This document shows, piece by piece, positions 19,961 to 29,215 of a stretch of 64,000 bases of DNA. The notes beneath the pieces were generated by a model, which was not told where the DNA came from, searched no databases, and saw only the letters and a list, made by a program, of their open reading frames with translations. The stretch's first letter is position 1. Each line of letters opens with the position of its first letter. This stretch comes from Gammaproteobacteria bacterium (lineage in GTDB: Bacteria; Pseudomonadota; Gammaproteobacteria; 21-64-14). A program made the translations under genes and the position numbers. The stretch spans positions 46,525 to 110,524 of the forward strand of contig JALUXX010000003.1 in the NCBI GenBank assembly GCA_027013145.1, in the 5' to 3' direction.

Positions 19961-21439
19961 CTATTTGTCGAGGCCCGCTTCGGCCAGGGCGGCGGCGCGG
20001 AAGATGGCGCGGCGCTTGTTGAGCGTCTCCTCCCACTCGGCGGCGGGGATGGAGTCGGCGACGATGCCGCCGCCGGCCTGGATGTGGACGGTGCGGTCCT
20101 TGATGACGACGGTGCGGATGGCGATGGCGGTGTCCATGTTTCCGGACCAGGAGAGGTAGCCGACGGCGCCGGCGTAGAGGCCGCGCTTGACCGGTTCGAG
20201 TTCGTCGATGATCTCCATGGCGCGGATCTTGGGGGCGCCGGTGACGGTGCCGGCGGGGAAGGATGCGCGCAGGACGTCGATGGGGCCGAGGCCCTCGCGC
20301 AGGCGCCCGGTGACGTTGGAGACGATGTGCATTACGTGAGAGTAGCGTTCGACGACCATCTGTTCGGTCACGCGTACGCTGCCGATTTGCGCGACGCGGC
20401 CGACATCGTTGCGACCGAGGTCGATGAGCATGAGGTGTTCGGCGAGTTCCTTGGGGTCGGCGAGGAGTTCGCGCTCGAGTGCCGCGTCCTCCTCCTCGGT
20501 GGCGCCGCGCGGGCGTGTGCCGGCGATGGGGCGCAGGGTGACGACCCCGTCCTCGAGCCGCGCGAGGATCTCGGGCGATGAGCCGACCACGTGGAAGTCG
20601 GCGAGGTCGAAGAAGAAGAGGTAGGGTGAGGGGTTGAGGCTGCGCAGGGCGCGGTAGAGGTCGAGGGGGTCGGCCGTGTAGGGCAGGGTCATGCGTTGCG
20701 AGGGAACCACCTGCATGACGTCGCCGGCGACGATGTAGCCCTGGATGCGGCGTACCGCGTCTTCATAGCCCGCGCGCGTGAAGCTCGATTCGAAGTCCTC
20801 CTCGGTCACGCGGCGCGGGCGGTGCGGGGCGGGGGGGCGCGGGAGGGCCTCGCGCAGGGAGCGGGCGAGCGCATCGAGGCGCGCGGTCGCCGTCGCGTAG
20901 GCGCCCGGTTCCGCCGGATCGGCGTGGACGATGAGTTCGATCTTGCCGAGCAGGTTGTCGAAGACGACGATCTCCTCGGAGACCAGCAGCAGAATGTCCG
21001 GGGTTCCGAGCGGGTCGGGGTTGGGGCAGACACCGAGGCGCGGTTCGATGTAGCGCACGGTGTCGTAGCCGAAGTAGCCGACGAGCCCGCCCGTGAAGCG
21101 CGGCAGTCCGCTCACCGGGGGCACGCGGAAGCCGCGCCGATACTGTTCGATCCAGTCGAGCGGGTCGTCGGCGTGCACCTGCTCGACGACGGCGCCGTCG
21201 CGCTCGACGGTGATCCCGGTCCCGCGCACCCGCAGCAGCGTACGGCACGGCAGCCCGATGATGGAGTAGCGACCCCACTTCTCGCCGCCGTGCACGGATT
21301 CCAGCAGATAGGAGTACGGGCCGCGCGCGAGTTTGAGATAGGTGCTGAGCGGGGTGTCCAGGTCCGCAAGGACTTCACGGCGCAGCGGGATGCGGGTATA
21401 GCCTTCGGCGGCGTAGCGCCGGAACTGTTCTTCGATCAT
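19961..21439 (-). CDS. trpE: Anthranilate synthase component I
   Basis: Converts chorismate and ammonia/glutamine to anthranilate, the first step of tryptophan synthesis; 492 residues. The chorismate-binding domain has the conserved [31 protein letters not shown] and [18 protein letters not shown] blocks in its last 180 residues. The N-terminal tryptophan-binding region includes [21 protein letters not shown] at 21439 ([14 protein letters not shown]) matches the family start; the open frame extends further upstream without conserved sequence. It is third in the rpe-gph-trpE order usual in gammaproteobacteria, but a 243-base gap separates it from gph. No trpG lies in the window. Confidence 0.96.
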   Translation of the reverse strand: MIEEQFRRYAAEGYTRIPLRREVLADLDTPLSTYLKLARGPYSYLLESVHGGEKWGRYSIIGLPCRTLLRVRGTGITVERDGAVVEQVHADDPLDWIEQYRRGFRVPPVSGLPRFTGGLVGYFGYDTVRYIEPRLGVCPNPDPLGTPDILLLVSEEIVVFDNLLGKIELIVHADPAEPGAYATATARLDALARSLREALPRPPAPHRPRRVTEEDFESSFTRAGYEDAVRRIQGYIVAGDVMQVVPSQRMTLPYTADPLDLYRALRSLNPSPYLFFFDLADFHVVGSSPEILARLEDGVVTLRPIAGTRPRGATEEEDAALERELLADPKELAEHLMLIDLGRNDVGRVAQIGSVRVTEQMVVERYSHVMHIVSNVTGRLREGLGPIDVLRASFPAGTVTGAPKIRAMEIIDELEPVKRGLYAGAVGYLSWSGNMDTAIAIRTVVIKDRTVHIQAGGGIVADSIPAAEWEETLNKRRAIFRAAALAEAGLDK

Positions 21440-21682
21440 CGGACAGGCTCCAGTCGAACGGGGCCGGCGGCGGCCGGCGGGCGAGTGCGTACGCTCAGGC
21501 GCAGCGCCATCGCGCGCCGGCGGGCGCTCCGTGGAGTCCTCGTTCACTGGATGGGTTCATGCGCGGTTCCGTCGGGGACGCCCGGCGGCGCCCCTCTCGA
21601 AAGTCTCTGCCGCCGAAACTATAGACCACTTCCGGAGAAAACCCCACCCCGCCCCGCCTTCGGCGAGCAGGGGCGGGCGGAT

Positions 21683-22372
21683 TCAGGCGGCGCGCCCGAG
21701 CAGGGCGGGAAGCTCGGCGAGGCTGTCGACGACGGCGTCCGGCCCGGCCTCGCGGATGTCGCGTCCGTGGTTGTAGCCGTAGGTCACGCACACCGCCTGG
21801 AAGCCGGCGGCCCGCGCCGCACGCACGTCGTTCACCGAGTCGCCGATGAGCCAGCACGACGCCGGTTCGACGCCGAAGTGGTCTGCGGCGTGCAGCAGCG
21901 GTTCGGGGTCGGGCTTCTTGCGCGGCAGGCTGTCGCCGCTGAGAACGAGGCCGAAGTAGTCCTTCAGCCCGAGGTTCTCCAGCAGGGGATGGGTGAAACG
22001 CGCGGCCTTGTTGGTGACGCAGCCGAGCGGGATGCCGGCTACGCGCAGGGCCTCCAGCCCTTCGCGCACGCCGGGATAGAGGGTGCTGCGTGCGCTGGTG
22101 TTGGCGGCGTAGCACTCGAGGTAGAAGGGATAGGCGCGCCGGAACAGGTCCTCGTCGGGCTCGCCGTCGAGGCGTCCGATCAGGGCGCGGCGCACCAGGC
22201 GCTCGACGCCGTTGCCGACCCACTCGCGCACCGCCGCCTCGCCGCGCACGGGCAGGCCTAGGTGTTCCATCGTGCGATCCACGCACCAGGCGAGGTCGGG
22301 GACGCTGTCGACCAGTGTGCCGTCGACGTCGAGCAGCACCATCCGGGGACGGCGCAGGTTCGTGGGGGTCAC
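21683..22372 (-). CDS. gph: Phosphoglycolate phosphatase
   Basis: HAD-superfamily phosphatase of 229 residues that removes phosphate from 2-phosphoglycolate, made by RuBisCO oxygenation or DNA repair. The nucleophile motif [16 protein letters not shown] starts at residue 11. Cap-domain and motif III/IV sequences ([31 protein letters not shown]) are intact. Start is GTG at 22372, which overlaps the rpe stop as GTGA, so the two genes are translationally coupled. The pairing with rpe is typical of autotrophs and other proteobacteria. Confidence 0.93.
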   Translation of the reverse strand: MTPTNLRRPRMVLLDVDGTLVDSVPDLAWCVDRTMEHLGLPVRGEAAVREWVGNGVERLVRRALIGRLDGEPDEDLFRRAYPFYLECYAANTSARSTLYPGVREGLEALRVAGIPLGCVTNKAARFTHPLLENLGLKDYFGLVLSGDSLPRKKPDPEPLLHAADHFGVEPASCWLIGDSVNDVRAARAAGFQAVCVTYGYNHGRDIREAGPDAVVDSLAELPALLGRAA

Positions 22373-23043
22373 TTGCCCGCGCGCGCGATTTCCTCGCGCA
22401 TCGCCGCGATGGTGGCGCGGTAGTCGTCCGTTCCGAAGATGGCCGAGCCGGCGACGAAGGTGTCGGCGCCGGCGGCGGCGATGGCGCCGATGTTGTCGAT
22501 CTTCACCCCGCCGTCGACCTCCAGGCGGATGTCGCGGCCGGAGGCGTCGATCATGCGGCGTGCCTCGCGCAGCTTGTCCAGGACGTAGGGGATGAACTTC
22601 TGACCGCCGAATCCCGGGTTGACCGACATCAGCAGCACCATGTCGACCTCCCCGATCACCCACTGCAGGTGGTCCAGCGGGGTGGCGGGGTTGAAGACGA
22701 GCCCGGCCTTGCAGCCCTCGGCGTGGATGAGCTGCAGCGTGCGGTCGATGTGCTCGCTGGCCTCGGGATGGAAGGTGATGTAGGTGGCGCCGGCCTTGGC
22801 GAAGTCCGGCACGATACGGTCGACCGGCTTGACCATCAGGTGGACGTCGATGGGGGCGGTGACGCCGTGCTTGCGCAGCGCCTCGCAGACCAACGGGCCG
22901 ATGGTCAGGTTCGGCACGTAGTGGTTGTCCATGACGTCGAAATGGACGATGTCGGCGCCCGCCTCCAGGACATTGGTGACCTCCTCGCCGAGGCGGGCGA
23001 AGTCCGCCGACAGGATGCTGGGGGCGATCTGGTAGTCGGGCAT
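22369..23043 (-). CDS. rpe: Ribulose-phosphate 3-epimerase
   Basis: TIM-barrel enzyme that interconverts ribulose-5-phosphate and xylulose-5-phosphate in the pentose phosphate and Calvin cycles; 224 residues. It begins [19 protein letters not shown], the family N-terminus. [17 protein letters not shown] carries metal-binding His and Asp, and [12 protein letters not shown] and EVDGGV lie further on. A GAGG lies about 8 bases before the ATG at 23043. It heads the rpe-gph group. Confidence 0.97.
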   Translation of the reverse strand: MPDYQIAPSILSADFARLGEEVTNVLEAGADIVHFDVMDNHYVPNLTIGPLVCEALRKHGVTAPIDVHLMVKPVDRIVPDFAKAGATYITFHPEASEHIDRTLQLIHAEGCKAGLVFNPATPLDHLQWVIGEVDMVLLMSVNPGFGGQKFIPYVLDKLREARRMIDASGRDIRLEVDGGVKIDNIGAIAAAGADTFVAGSAIFGTDDYRATIAAMREEIARAGK

Positions 23044-23179
23044 GGTACGTTCCTCTGATCCGATCGGGCGCCTGCGGGCCGCGCCCGGGCGGGAACGGTG
23101 GAATTTACCCGATCGGCGCGGATTTTTCAGCCCCGGGCCCGGTTCGCTACCGCCTCGGGGCGGCGGCGGCCGTATACCG

Positions 23180-23185
23180 TATAAT
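23180..23185 (+). promoter_or_regulatory. Candidate -10 element upstream of the alpha/beta hydrolase gene
   Basis: TATAAT, 56 bases before the ATG at 23241, in a locally AT-rich patch. No good -35 hexamer is seen at 16-18 bases. Confidence 0.35.
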
Positions 23186-23240
23186 CCCCGGACGCCTGGG
23201 ATCGACGGTGATTTCCACACCGACCGACGGGGGATGGCAA

Positions 23241-24098
23241 ATGCGCCGGTGGTCCGTGCTGCTGTTGGCCGCGAGCCTGCTCGCCTCCCCGGTGGCGGCC
23301 GCGGCCCCCGCGGGGCGCACCGCCGCACCGGCCGCGCCCGCGACCGGGAAGCCCGATACCGCCAAGGAGCGGCAGTGGGCCCGGGAGATCGAGCCGCTGA
23401 TCTTCCAGGGCCGGGCCGAGTGGCTCAAGACGGCGTCGGGAACGAAGTTCTTCGCCATCTACACCCCGGCGCGCGGCCCGGTCGTGCGCGGCGGAGTGAT
23501 CCTGCTCCACGGGATGGGGGCCAACCCGGATTGGGCCGACGTGATCCATCCGCTGCGCGTCGGTCTGGCGGACCGCGGCTGGGCGACGCTGTCGCTGCAG
23601 ATGCCGGTGCTTCCCAACGGCGCCGGGCCCAAGGACTACATTCCGCTGTTTCCGGACGTACCCGCCCGCGTGCAGGCCGGTCTCGCCTTCCTCAAGGCAC
23701 AGAAGATCGCCCCGGTCATGCTCGTGGGCCACAGCCTCGGCGCGGCGATGGGGATCTGGTTCCTGGCGCACACGCCCAACAGCGGAATCCGGGCCTTCGT
23801 CGCGATCGGCATGCCCGGCAGCTCGGACCCAAAATCGCCGCTCGATACCGCCGCCGCGCTGGCCAAGGTGCGGATCCCGGTCCTGGACCTGTACGGGAGC
23901 CGCGACTTTGCGACCGTGCTCTCGGCCCTGCCACGGCGTGCCGCCGCGGCGCGCGCGGCCGGCGACCGCAACTATCAGCAGGTGGAGATCGACGGGGCCG
24001 GGCACTTTTTCCGGGACATGAACGGGCCGCTGGTCACCCGCGTGTCGACCTGGCTCTATCGTTTCGGGCTCAAGGGGCCGGCGCCGGGGGGACCGTGA
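23241..24098 (+). CDS. Exported alpha/beta hydrolase, DUF3530-like
   Basis: 285-residue protein with a clear signal peptide ([23 protein letters not shown]), then an alpha/beta-hydrolase fold. The nucleophile elbow is GHSLGAAMG (Ser near residue 163), preceded by an oxyanion-type [13 protein letters not shown] plausible acid lies in LYGSRD and the catalytic His in DGAGHFF. This layout matches DUF3530 family proteins. ATG at 23241 is preferred to 23208 because the signal peptide begins there. Substrate unknown; periplasmic esterase or lipase-like activity is plausible. Confidence 0.78.
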   Translation: MRRWSVLLLAASLLASPVAAAAPAGRTAAPAAPATGKPDTAKERQWAREIEPLIFQGRAEWLKTASGTKFFAIYTPARGPVVRGGVILLHGMGANPDWADVIHPLRVGLADRGWATLSLQMPVLPNGAGPKDYIPLFPDVPARVQAGLAFLKAQKIAPVMLVGHSLGAAMGIWFLAHTPNSGIRAFVAIGMPGSSDPKSPLDTAAALAKVRIPVLDLYGSRDFATVLSALPRRAAAARAAGDRNYQQVEIDGAGHFFRDMNGPLVTRVSTWLYRFGLKGPAPGGP

Positions 24099-24171
24099 GG
24101 CGGGCGGCCACGCGGGGGCGCCGTCGCGGCAACCGCAAGCGGGATTTTCGAACGATCGATCGGGAGACGCC

Positions 24172-24636
24172 ATGGATATCGCCATCGCACTGCACGCACT
24201 GGCCGCCGTGATCTGGGTCGGCGGGATGTTCTTCGCCTACATGGCCCTGCGGCCGGCGGCCGCGAGCCGGCTCGAACCCGCGCAGCGACTGCCGCTGTGG
24301 GCGGCGACCTTCGCGCGCTTCTTTCCCTGGGTCTGGGTCGCCGTCATCGTCCTTCCGGTGTCCGGCTACTGGATGGCCATGCACTACTTCGGCGGCATGG
24401 GGAAGGTGCGCATGTACATCAACGTCATGCAGGGCCTGGGTTGGGTGATGATCCTGCTCTATCTGCATGTCTACTTCGCGCCCTACCGCCGCTTGGCGCG
24501 AGCGGTGGCGCGGCAGGATTGGCAGGACGGCGGCCGGCAGCTCGGCCAGATCCGGCGCCTGATCGGCGTCAACCTCGTGCTCGGGTTGATCGTGGTGGCG
24601 GTCGCGACCGGCGGTCGCTACTGGCCGCACGGTTGA
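24172..24636 (+). CDS. CopD-superfamily small membrane protein
   Basis: 154-residue integral membrane protein with four predicted helices. It starts MDIAIALHALAAVIWVGGMFFAYMALRP, a sequence style common to CopD-like and related heme/copper membrane proteins, with conserved His in helix one. A second His-containing segment (LLYLHVYFAPYRR) follows. It is shorter than the copper-resistance CopD at 56527 and lacks a CopC partner here. The OsmC gene follows after 9 bases, so the two are probably co-transcribed. A role in copper or heme handling is inferred only from family resemblance. Confidence 0.72.
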   Translation: MDIAIALHALAAVIWVGGMFFAYMALRPAAASRLEPAQRLPLWAATFARFFPWVWVAVIVLPVSGYWMAMHYFGGMGKVRMYINVMQGLGWVMILLYLHVYFAPYRRLARAVARQDWQDGGRQLGQIRRLIGVNLVLGLIVVAVATGGRYWPHG

Positions 24637-24645
24637 GCGCCGGCG

Positions 24646-25119
24646 ATGGGCGAAGAGACCGGCTTCACGCTGACGCTCGAGCGCGTGCGCGACTACGAGT
24701 TCCGGGTCCGCTTCGACTGGCCGGAGGCGCCTGTACTCACGGTCGACGAGCCGCCGCCGCTGGGTGCGCGCGGCGGCCCGAACGCCTCGCGCCTGCTGGC
24801 CGCCGCGGTCGCCAACTGCCTCAGCGCGAGCCTCCTCTTCTGCCTCGAGAAGAGCCGCACGCCGCCGGGTGCGCTGCGCTCCACCGTGACCGGGACGCTG
24901 GCGCGCAACGCCGCCGGGCGCCTGCGCATCGCCGGACTGGAGGTCGCGATCGACCTGGAGGGCATGCAGGACGCCGGCAACCGGTTGGCCCGCTGCGGCG
25001 AGTTGTTCGAGGAGTTCTGCGTGGTGACCGCGAGCGTGCGCCGGGGGATCCCGGTCGGGGTCACCGTGCGCGCCGACGGTGAGGTGGTGCACCGCGAGCC
25101 GGCCGCGGCCTCGGACTGA
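24646..25119 (+). CDS. OsmC/Ohr-family peroxiredoxin-like protein
   Basis: 157-residue cytoplasmic protein of the OsmC superfamily, whose members reduce organic hydroperoxides with two cysteines. Candidate active-site cysteines are in the helix AVANCLSASLLFCLEKSR and in the strand EEFCVVTASVRRGI. Overall order (beta-rich N-terminus, long central helix, C-terminal GVTVRADGEV strand) fits the family. It follows the CopD-like gene by 9 bases. The physiological substrate is not evident. Confidence 0.85.
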   Translation: MGEETGFTLTLERVRDYEFRVRFDWPEAPVLTVDEPPPLGARGGPNASRLLAAAVANCLSASLLFCLEKSRTPPGALRSTVTGTLARNAAGRLRIAGLEVAIDLEGMQDAGNRLARCGELFEEFCVVTASVRRGIPVGVTVRADGEVVHREPAAASD

Positions 25120-25156
25120 GCCGGTACCGCGCGAGGTCTCCGCGGGCGCCGTGATC

Positions 25157-25287
25157 CCCGGATTTCGGCCTTCGGCCTGCATCCGGGCTACGAAATGTGG
25201 CCCGGACGGAGCACAGCGCAATCCGGGCGTGGAATTTCCTCCGGCGCCGGGATTCCCGGATTTCGGCCCGCGGCCTGCATCCGGGCG
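25157..25287. repeat. Dispersed palindromic repeats (CCCGGATTTCGGCC...GCATCCGGGC)
   Basis: Two imperfect hairpin units (25157-25191 and 25255-25287) with a related fragment between them (25200-25228, CCCGGACGGAGCACAGCGCAATCCGGGC). They are of the type found between genes in many gammaproteobacteria. A similar pair lies at 32518-32610. The surrounding 278-base gap holds nothing else but the moaB promoter. Confidence 0.75.
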
Positions 25288-25323
25288 ACCGGGTGTACCG
25301 AACGTTTCCCAATTGGGGCGCGT

Positions 25324-25352
25324 TTGCCGGGTCCTGCGAGCCTACCTATAAT
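25324..25352 (+). promoter_or_regulatory. Sigma-70-type promoter for the Moco operon
   Basis: TTGCCG at 25324-25329 and TATAAT at 25347-25352, separated by exactly 17 bases, 45 bases before the moaB ATG. This is the best promoter match in the window. Confidence 0.65.
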
Positions 25353-25397
25353 GAGACCCCCGGTCCCACCCGGCCGCACGGCCGCGGCGCCTGATCG

Positions 25398-25928
25398 ATG
25401 AGCCACCCCGACAACTCACCGCCCTTCGTCCCCCTGGACATCGCCGTGCTGACGGTGTCGGACTCGCGCACGGAGGAGACGGACACCTCCGGCCGCCTGC
25501 TGGTGGAGCGGCTGACGGAGGCCGGCCACCGCCTCGCCGCGAAGGTGATCCTGGCCGACGACCTCTACCGGATCCGGGCGCAGGTCGCGCAGTGGATCGC
25601 CGAGCCCGGGGTGCAGGTGGTGCTGGTGACGGGCGGCACCGGGATGACCGGGCGGGACGTGACGCCGGAGGCCTTGCGCCCGCTCTTCGACAAGGAGGTC
25701 GAGGGCTTCGGGGAGTTGTTCCGCTGGCTCTCGTTCGAGGAGATCGGCACCTCCACGCTCCAGTCGCGCGCGCTCGCGGGCATCGCCAACGGCACGGTGG
25801 TGTTCTGCATGCCGGGCTCGACCGGGGCCTGCCGCACCGCGTGGGATCGCGTCATCCGCGATCAGCTCGACAACCGTCACCGCCCGTGCAACTTCGTCGA
25901 GCTGCTGCCGCGGCTCACGGAGCGTTGA
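25398..25928 (+). CDS. moaB: Molybdopterin adenylyltransferase-type protein MoaB/MogA
   Basis: 176-residue cytoplasmic protein that adenylates molybdopterin before molybdenum insertion. It has the MPT-binding motifs [16 protein letters not shown] near residue 14 and [18 protein letters not shown] near 75, plus the [12 protein letters not shown] block. It begins a run of five Moco genes; moeA starts 4 bases after its stop. No moaA is present in the window, so cyclic pyranopterin formation is encoded elsewhere. Confidence 0.93.
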   Translation: MSHPDNSPPFVPLDIAVLTVSDSRTEETDTSGRLLVERLTEAGHRLAAKVILADDLYRIRAQVAQWIAEPGVQVVLVTGGTGMTGRDVTPEALRPLFDKEVEGFGELFRWLSFEEIGTSTLQSRALAGIANGTVVFCMPGSTGACRTAWDRVIRDQLDNRHRPCNFVELLPRLTER

Positions 25929-25932
25929 GCCG

Positions 25933-27195
25933 ATGGGGGGCGGATCGACCGTGCAGACGGGCTGCGCGCCGGAGAGATCGGCCCTGAAGTCGGTCGACGA
26001 GGCGGTCGCCTTCCTGCGCGCGCGGGCGCGCCCGGTGGGCGCCACCGAGACCGTGGCGCTTGAGGCGGCGCACGGGCGCGTGCTCGCCGCGGCGCCCGCG
26101 GCGCCGGCGCCGGTGCCGCCGTGGGACAACAGCGCGATGGACGGCTACGCGGTCCGCTCGGCCGACCTCGATCCGGACGGTGCGCCGGTGCGCCTGCCGG
26201 TCTCGCAGCGCATCCCCGCCGGGCGCGCGGGCACGGCGCTGGCGGCGGGCACGGCGGCGCGCATCTTCACCGGTGCGCCGACGCCGCCGGGGGCCGACCA
26301 GGTGGTCATCCAGGAGGTGTGCACGGCGGCGGACGGCGCGGTGGAGATCCGTGCCGCGCGCGCCCCCGGCGCCAACGTCCGCCGCGCCGGCGAGGACCTG
26401 CGCGCGGGGCAGCCGATCCTCGAGGCGGGTGTGCGCCTGGCTCCGCAGCACCTCGGTCTGGCCGCCTCGGTGGGCCTGGCGGAGCTGACCGTGTTTCGTC
26501 GCCTGCGTGTGGCCGTCTTCTCCACCGGCGACGAACTCGTGCGCCCGGGCGCCCCGCTCGGGCCCGGGTGTATCTACAACTCGAACCACTACACGCTCGC
26601 CGGGCTCCTGCAGGCGCTGGGCTGCGAGGTCGAGGACCTCGGTATCGTGCCGGACCGCTTCGAGGCGACCTGCGAGGCGCTCGAGCGGGGGGCGGGACGC
26701 GCGGACCTGATCCTCACCACCGGGGGCGTCTCGGTCGGGGAGGAGGACCACCTCAAGCCGGCGGTCGAGCGGCTCGGGCGCCTGGAGCTGTGGCGCATCG
26801 CCGTGCGCCCGGGCAAGCCGCTCGCCTTCGGCGAGGTCGCCGGCGCCCCGATCCTCGGCCTGCCCGGCAACCCGGTCTCCGCCTTCGTGACCTTCTGCCT
26901 GTTCGCGCGCCCGTTCATCCTGCGCGCCCAGGGGCGCACGGACGGGGAGGTCCATCCCCTGCGGCTGCCCGCGGCCTTCGACTGGCCGCGCCCGGATCGC
27001 CGGCGCGAGTATCTGCGCGCGCGCCCGGCCCCGGACGGGCGCGGCGGCGTGCACCTGGAGGTCCACGCGAGCCGCTCTTCCGCGGTGCTGAGCGCGGTGA
27101 CGTGGGCGCGCGGCCTCGCGGTCGTCCCGGAGGGGCGCACGCTGCGCCGCGGCGAGGGCGTGGACTACCTCCCGTTCGCGGAGCTGCTGTGGTGA
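25933..27195 (+). CDS. moeA: Molybdopterin molybdenumtransferase
   Basis: Inserts molybdenum into adenylated molybdopterin; 420 residues, normal length. Motifs include [11 protein letters not shown] near residue 59, [17 protein letters not shown] near 112, STGDELV near 197, [16 protein letters not shown] near 258 and [10 protein letters not shown] near 312. The first ATG at 25933 is used; it adds about 16 residues before the conserved SVDEAVAFL. Its stop overlaps the moaC GTG start, so moaC translation is coupled. Confidence 0.96.
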   Translation: MGGGSTVQTGCAPERSALKSVDEAVAFLRARARPVGATETVALEAAHGRVLAAAPAAPAPVPPWDNSAMDGYAVRSADLDPDGAPVRLPVSQRIPAGRAGTALAAGTAARIFTGAPTPPGADQVVIQEVCTAADGAVEIRAARAPGANVRRAGEDLRAGQPILEAGVRLAPQHLGLAASVGLAELTVFRRLRVAVFSTGDELVRPGAPLGPGCIYNSNHYTLAGLLQALGCEVEDLGIVPDRFEATCEALERGAGRADLILTTGGVSVGEEDHLKPAVERLGRLELWRIAVRPGKPLAFGEVAGAPILGLPGNPVSAFVTFCLFARPFILRAQGRTDGEVHPLRLPAAFDWPRPDRRREYLRARPAPDGRGGVHLEVHASRSSAVLSAVTWARGLAVVPEGRTLRRGEGVDYLPFAELLW

Positions 27196-27683
27196 GCCGG
27201 CTCACGCACCTGGACGCTGCCGGGCAGGCGCGCATGGTCGACGTCGGCGACAAGGCGGTCACCCGGCGCGAGGCGGTGGCGGCCTGCGAGGTGCGCATGG
27301 CCGCCGCGACGCTGCAGGCGATCGTCGAGGGCACGCACCGCAAGGGCGACGTGCTGGCGGTCGCGCGCGTGGCGGGGATCCAGGCGGCCAAGCGCACGCC
27401 GGAGCTGATCCCGCTGTGTCACCCGCTGGCGCTCTCGGCGGTGGACATCGAACTCGAACCCGACGCGGCCGCCGGTTGCGTGCGCGTGCGCGCCCGCTGC
27501 CGGCTCGAGGGTCGCACGGGGGTGGAGATGGAGGCGCTGACGGCGGCGGCGGTGGCGGCACTGACCGTCTACGACATGTGCAAGGGCATCGACCGCGGGA
27601 TGGTCATCGGGGCCCTGCGGCTGCTGGAGAAGTCCGGCGGGCGCAGCGGCCACTGGCGCGCACCGGCGCAGGAGGGGGCGTGA
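27192..27683 (+). CDS. moaC: Cyclic pyranopterin monophosphate synthase
   Basis: Converts the MoaA product to cyclic pyranopterin monophosphate; 163 residues. Family motifs are present: [16 protein letters not shown] near residue 15, [13 protein letters not shown] near 67, and [20 protein letters not shown] with the following KGID. Start is GTG at 27192 overlapping the moeA stop. The end overlaps the moaD GTG by four bases. Confidence 0.96.
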   Translation: MSRLTHLDAAGQARMVDVGDKAVTRREAVAACEVRMAAATLQAIVEGTHRKGDVLAVARVAGIQAAKRTPELIPLCHPLALSAVDIELEPDAAAGCVRVRARCRLEGRTGVEMEALTAAAVAALTVYDMCKGIDRGMVIGALRLLEKSGGRSGHWRAPAQEGA

Positions 27684-27937
27684 TCCGGGTGCTGTACTTC
27701 GCGCGCCTGCGCGAGGCGGTGGGCACCGGGGAGGAGTCGCTGGCGCTGCCGCCGGGTGTGGAGGACGTGGCCGGGTTGACCGCGTACCTGCGTACGCGCG
27801 GCCCGCGCTGGGACGAGGCCCTGGGCGGCGGGCCGGCGCCGGTGCTGGTGGCGGTGAACCAGACGGTGGTCGCGCCGCGGGCGCGCGTGGCCGACGGCGA
27901 CGAGGTCGCCTTCTTCCCGCCGGTGACCGGGGGCTGA
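27680..27937 (+). CDS. moaD: Molybdopterin synthase small subunit
   Basis: 85-residue ubiquitin-like sulfur carrier that, as a C-terminal thiocarboxylate, donates sulfur to precursor Z. It ends in the required Gly-Gly (FPPVTGG). The N-terminus [15 protein letters not shown] is typical. GTG at 27680 overlaps the moaC stop. Its partner moaE follows after 4 bases. Confidence 0.95.
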   Translation: MIRVLYFARLREAVGTGEESLALPPGVEDVAGLTAYLRTRGPRWDEALGGGPAPVLVAVNQTVVAPRARVADGDEVAFFPPVTGG

Positions 27938-27941
27938 CGGC

Positions 27942-28406
27942 GTGCGGGTGCAGGTGCGCGTTCAGGAACAGCCGTTCGATGCGGGCGCCGAGGTCGAGGC
28001 GATCGCGCGCGGCGACGCCGGGACCGGCGCGGTGGTGAGCTTCGTCGGCCGCGTGCGCGCGGACACGGCGGATGCGCCCGGCGGCCCGGTCTCGCGGCTG
28101 ACCCTGGAGCACTACCCGGGGATGACCGAGAAGGCGTTGTCGGCGATCGTCGCCGAGGCGCAGACGCGCTGGGAGCTGCGCGCGGTGACGGTGATCCACC
28201 GCGTGGGGGCGCTGGCCCCCGGCGAGGCGATCGTGCTCGCGGCGGTGGCGGGCGCGCACCGCGCCGCGGCCTTCGCCGCCTGCGAGTTCATCGTCGACCG
28301 GCTCAAGACGCGCGCGCCGTTCTGGAAGCGCGAGCGCACGGCGCAGGGCGAGCGCTGGGTGGAGGCGCGCGCCGAGGACGCGCAGGCCGCGGGACGCTGG
28401 GACTGA
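27942..28406 (+). CDS. moaE: Molybdopterin synthase catalytic subunit
   Basis: 154-residue large subunit that adds two sulfurs to precursor Z using MoaD. It carries LEHYPGMTEKAL near residue 54, HRVGALAPGEAIVLAAVAG near 86 and the active-site lysine region RLKTRAPFWKRE near 120. Start is GTG at 27942. Its stop shares one base with the DUF3047 ATG, so the two genes are coupled. Confidence 0.95.
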   Translation: MRVQVRVQEQPFDAGAEVEAIARGDAGTGAVVSFVGRVRADTADAPGGPVSRLTLEHYPGMTEKALSAIVAEAQTRWELRAVTVIHRVGALAPGEAIVLAAVAGAHRAAAFAACEFIVDRLKTRAPFWKRERTAQGERWVEARAEDAQAAGRWD

Positions 28407-29215
28407 TGCCCGCCGCGCCGCGTCGCGGCGGGTCGCCCGCCGGCGGGATCGTCCTGTCGGCCCTCGCCGCGTTGGCGGCGATGGGGGCGGCCGTGTCGGC
28501 ACGGGCGGCGTCCTGCGCGGCGCCGGGCGCCCTCGAAGTGGGGCCGTTCTCGCAGGCGCGCCCGGGCGGACCCCTCCCGACGGGGTGGGGCCCGTTGTCC
28601 TTTCCCGGTGTCGCGCATACGCGCTACACCCTCGTGCGCCTCGCCGGTCACGGCGTCGTCGTGCGCGCGCAGGCCGATGCCTCCGCCTCCGGGCTGGTGC
28701 GCAGGATCCGGATCGATCCGCGCCGCTACCCGCGTCTGTGCTGGAGCTGGCGCATCGCGAATCTCATTCCCGGCAGCGACGTGCACCGCAGGGACGGCGA
28801 CGACTATCCCGGGCGCGTGTATGTGACCTTCGACTATCCGCCCGCGCGCCTGGGCCTGCTGCGACGATTGAAGTACGATGCCGTGCGGCTGCTCTACGGC
28901 GAGGCCCCGCCGCTGCGGGCGATCACCTACATCTGGGCGGCGCGGGCGCCGAAGGGGGCGATCGTGCCGAGCCCGTATACGGGGGATGACCGGATGATCG
29001 TGGTGGAGAGCGGGGCGGCGCAGGTCGGGCGGTGGGTCCGGGAGGCGCGCAACGTGGCGGAGGACTACCGGCGTGCGTTCCACGAGCCGGCGCCCGGGAT
29101 CTCCGGGGTGGCGATCATGACGGATACCGACAACACGCGCGGGCGGGCCACCGCCTGGTACGGGGACATACGGTTCGCGCCCGCCGCGGCGACGATGGAG
29201 GGCACGACCCGATGA
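28406..29215 (+). CDS. Exported DUF3047 protein
   Basis: 269-residue protein with an N-terminal signal segment (about residues 13-36) and a DUF3047 domain after it. The domain shows the characteristic LCWSWRIANLIPGSDVHRRDGDDYPGRVYV pattern (CWxWR...DDxxxRVYV) and ITYIWA, then a DTDNT motif near the end (residue 239). Family function is unknown; the beta-rich fold resembles carbohydrate-binding jelly rolls, an inference only. It overlaps moaE by one base and ctaA by four (ATGA), so it is embedded in the operon. Confidence 0.88.
   Translation: MPAAPRRGGSPAGGIVLSALAALAAMGAAVSARAASCAAPGALEVGPFSQARPGGPLPTGWGPLSFPGVAHTRYTLVRLAGHGVVVRAQADASASGLVRRIRIDPRRYPRLCWSWRIANLIPGSDVHRRDGDDYPGRVYVTFDYPPARLGLLRRLKYDAVRLLYGEAPPLRAITYIWAARAPKGAIVPSPYTGDDRMIVVESGAAQVGRWVREARNVAEDYRRAFHEPAPGISGVAIMTDTDNTRGRATAWYGDIRFAPAAATMEGTTR

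Noticed and set aside
21440..21560. trp attenuator leader upstream of trpE
   Set aside because: A short frame starting MNPSSERG contains only one Trp, and no terminator hairpin with a T-run follows. This is too weak to call attenuation.
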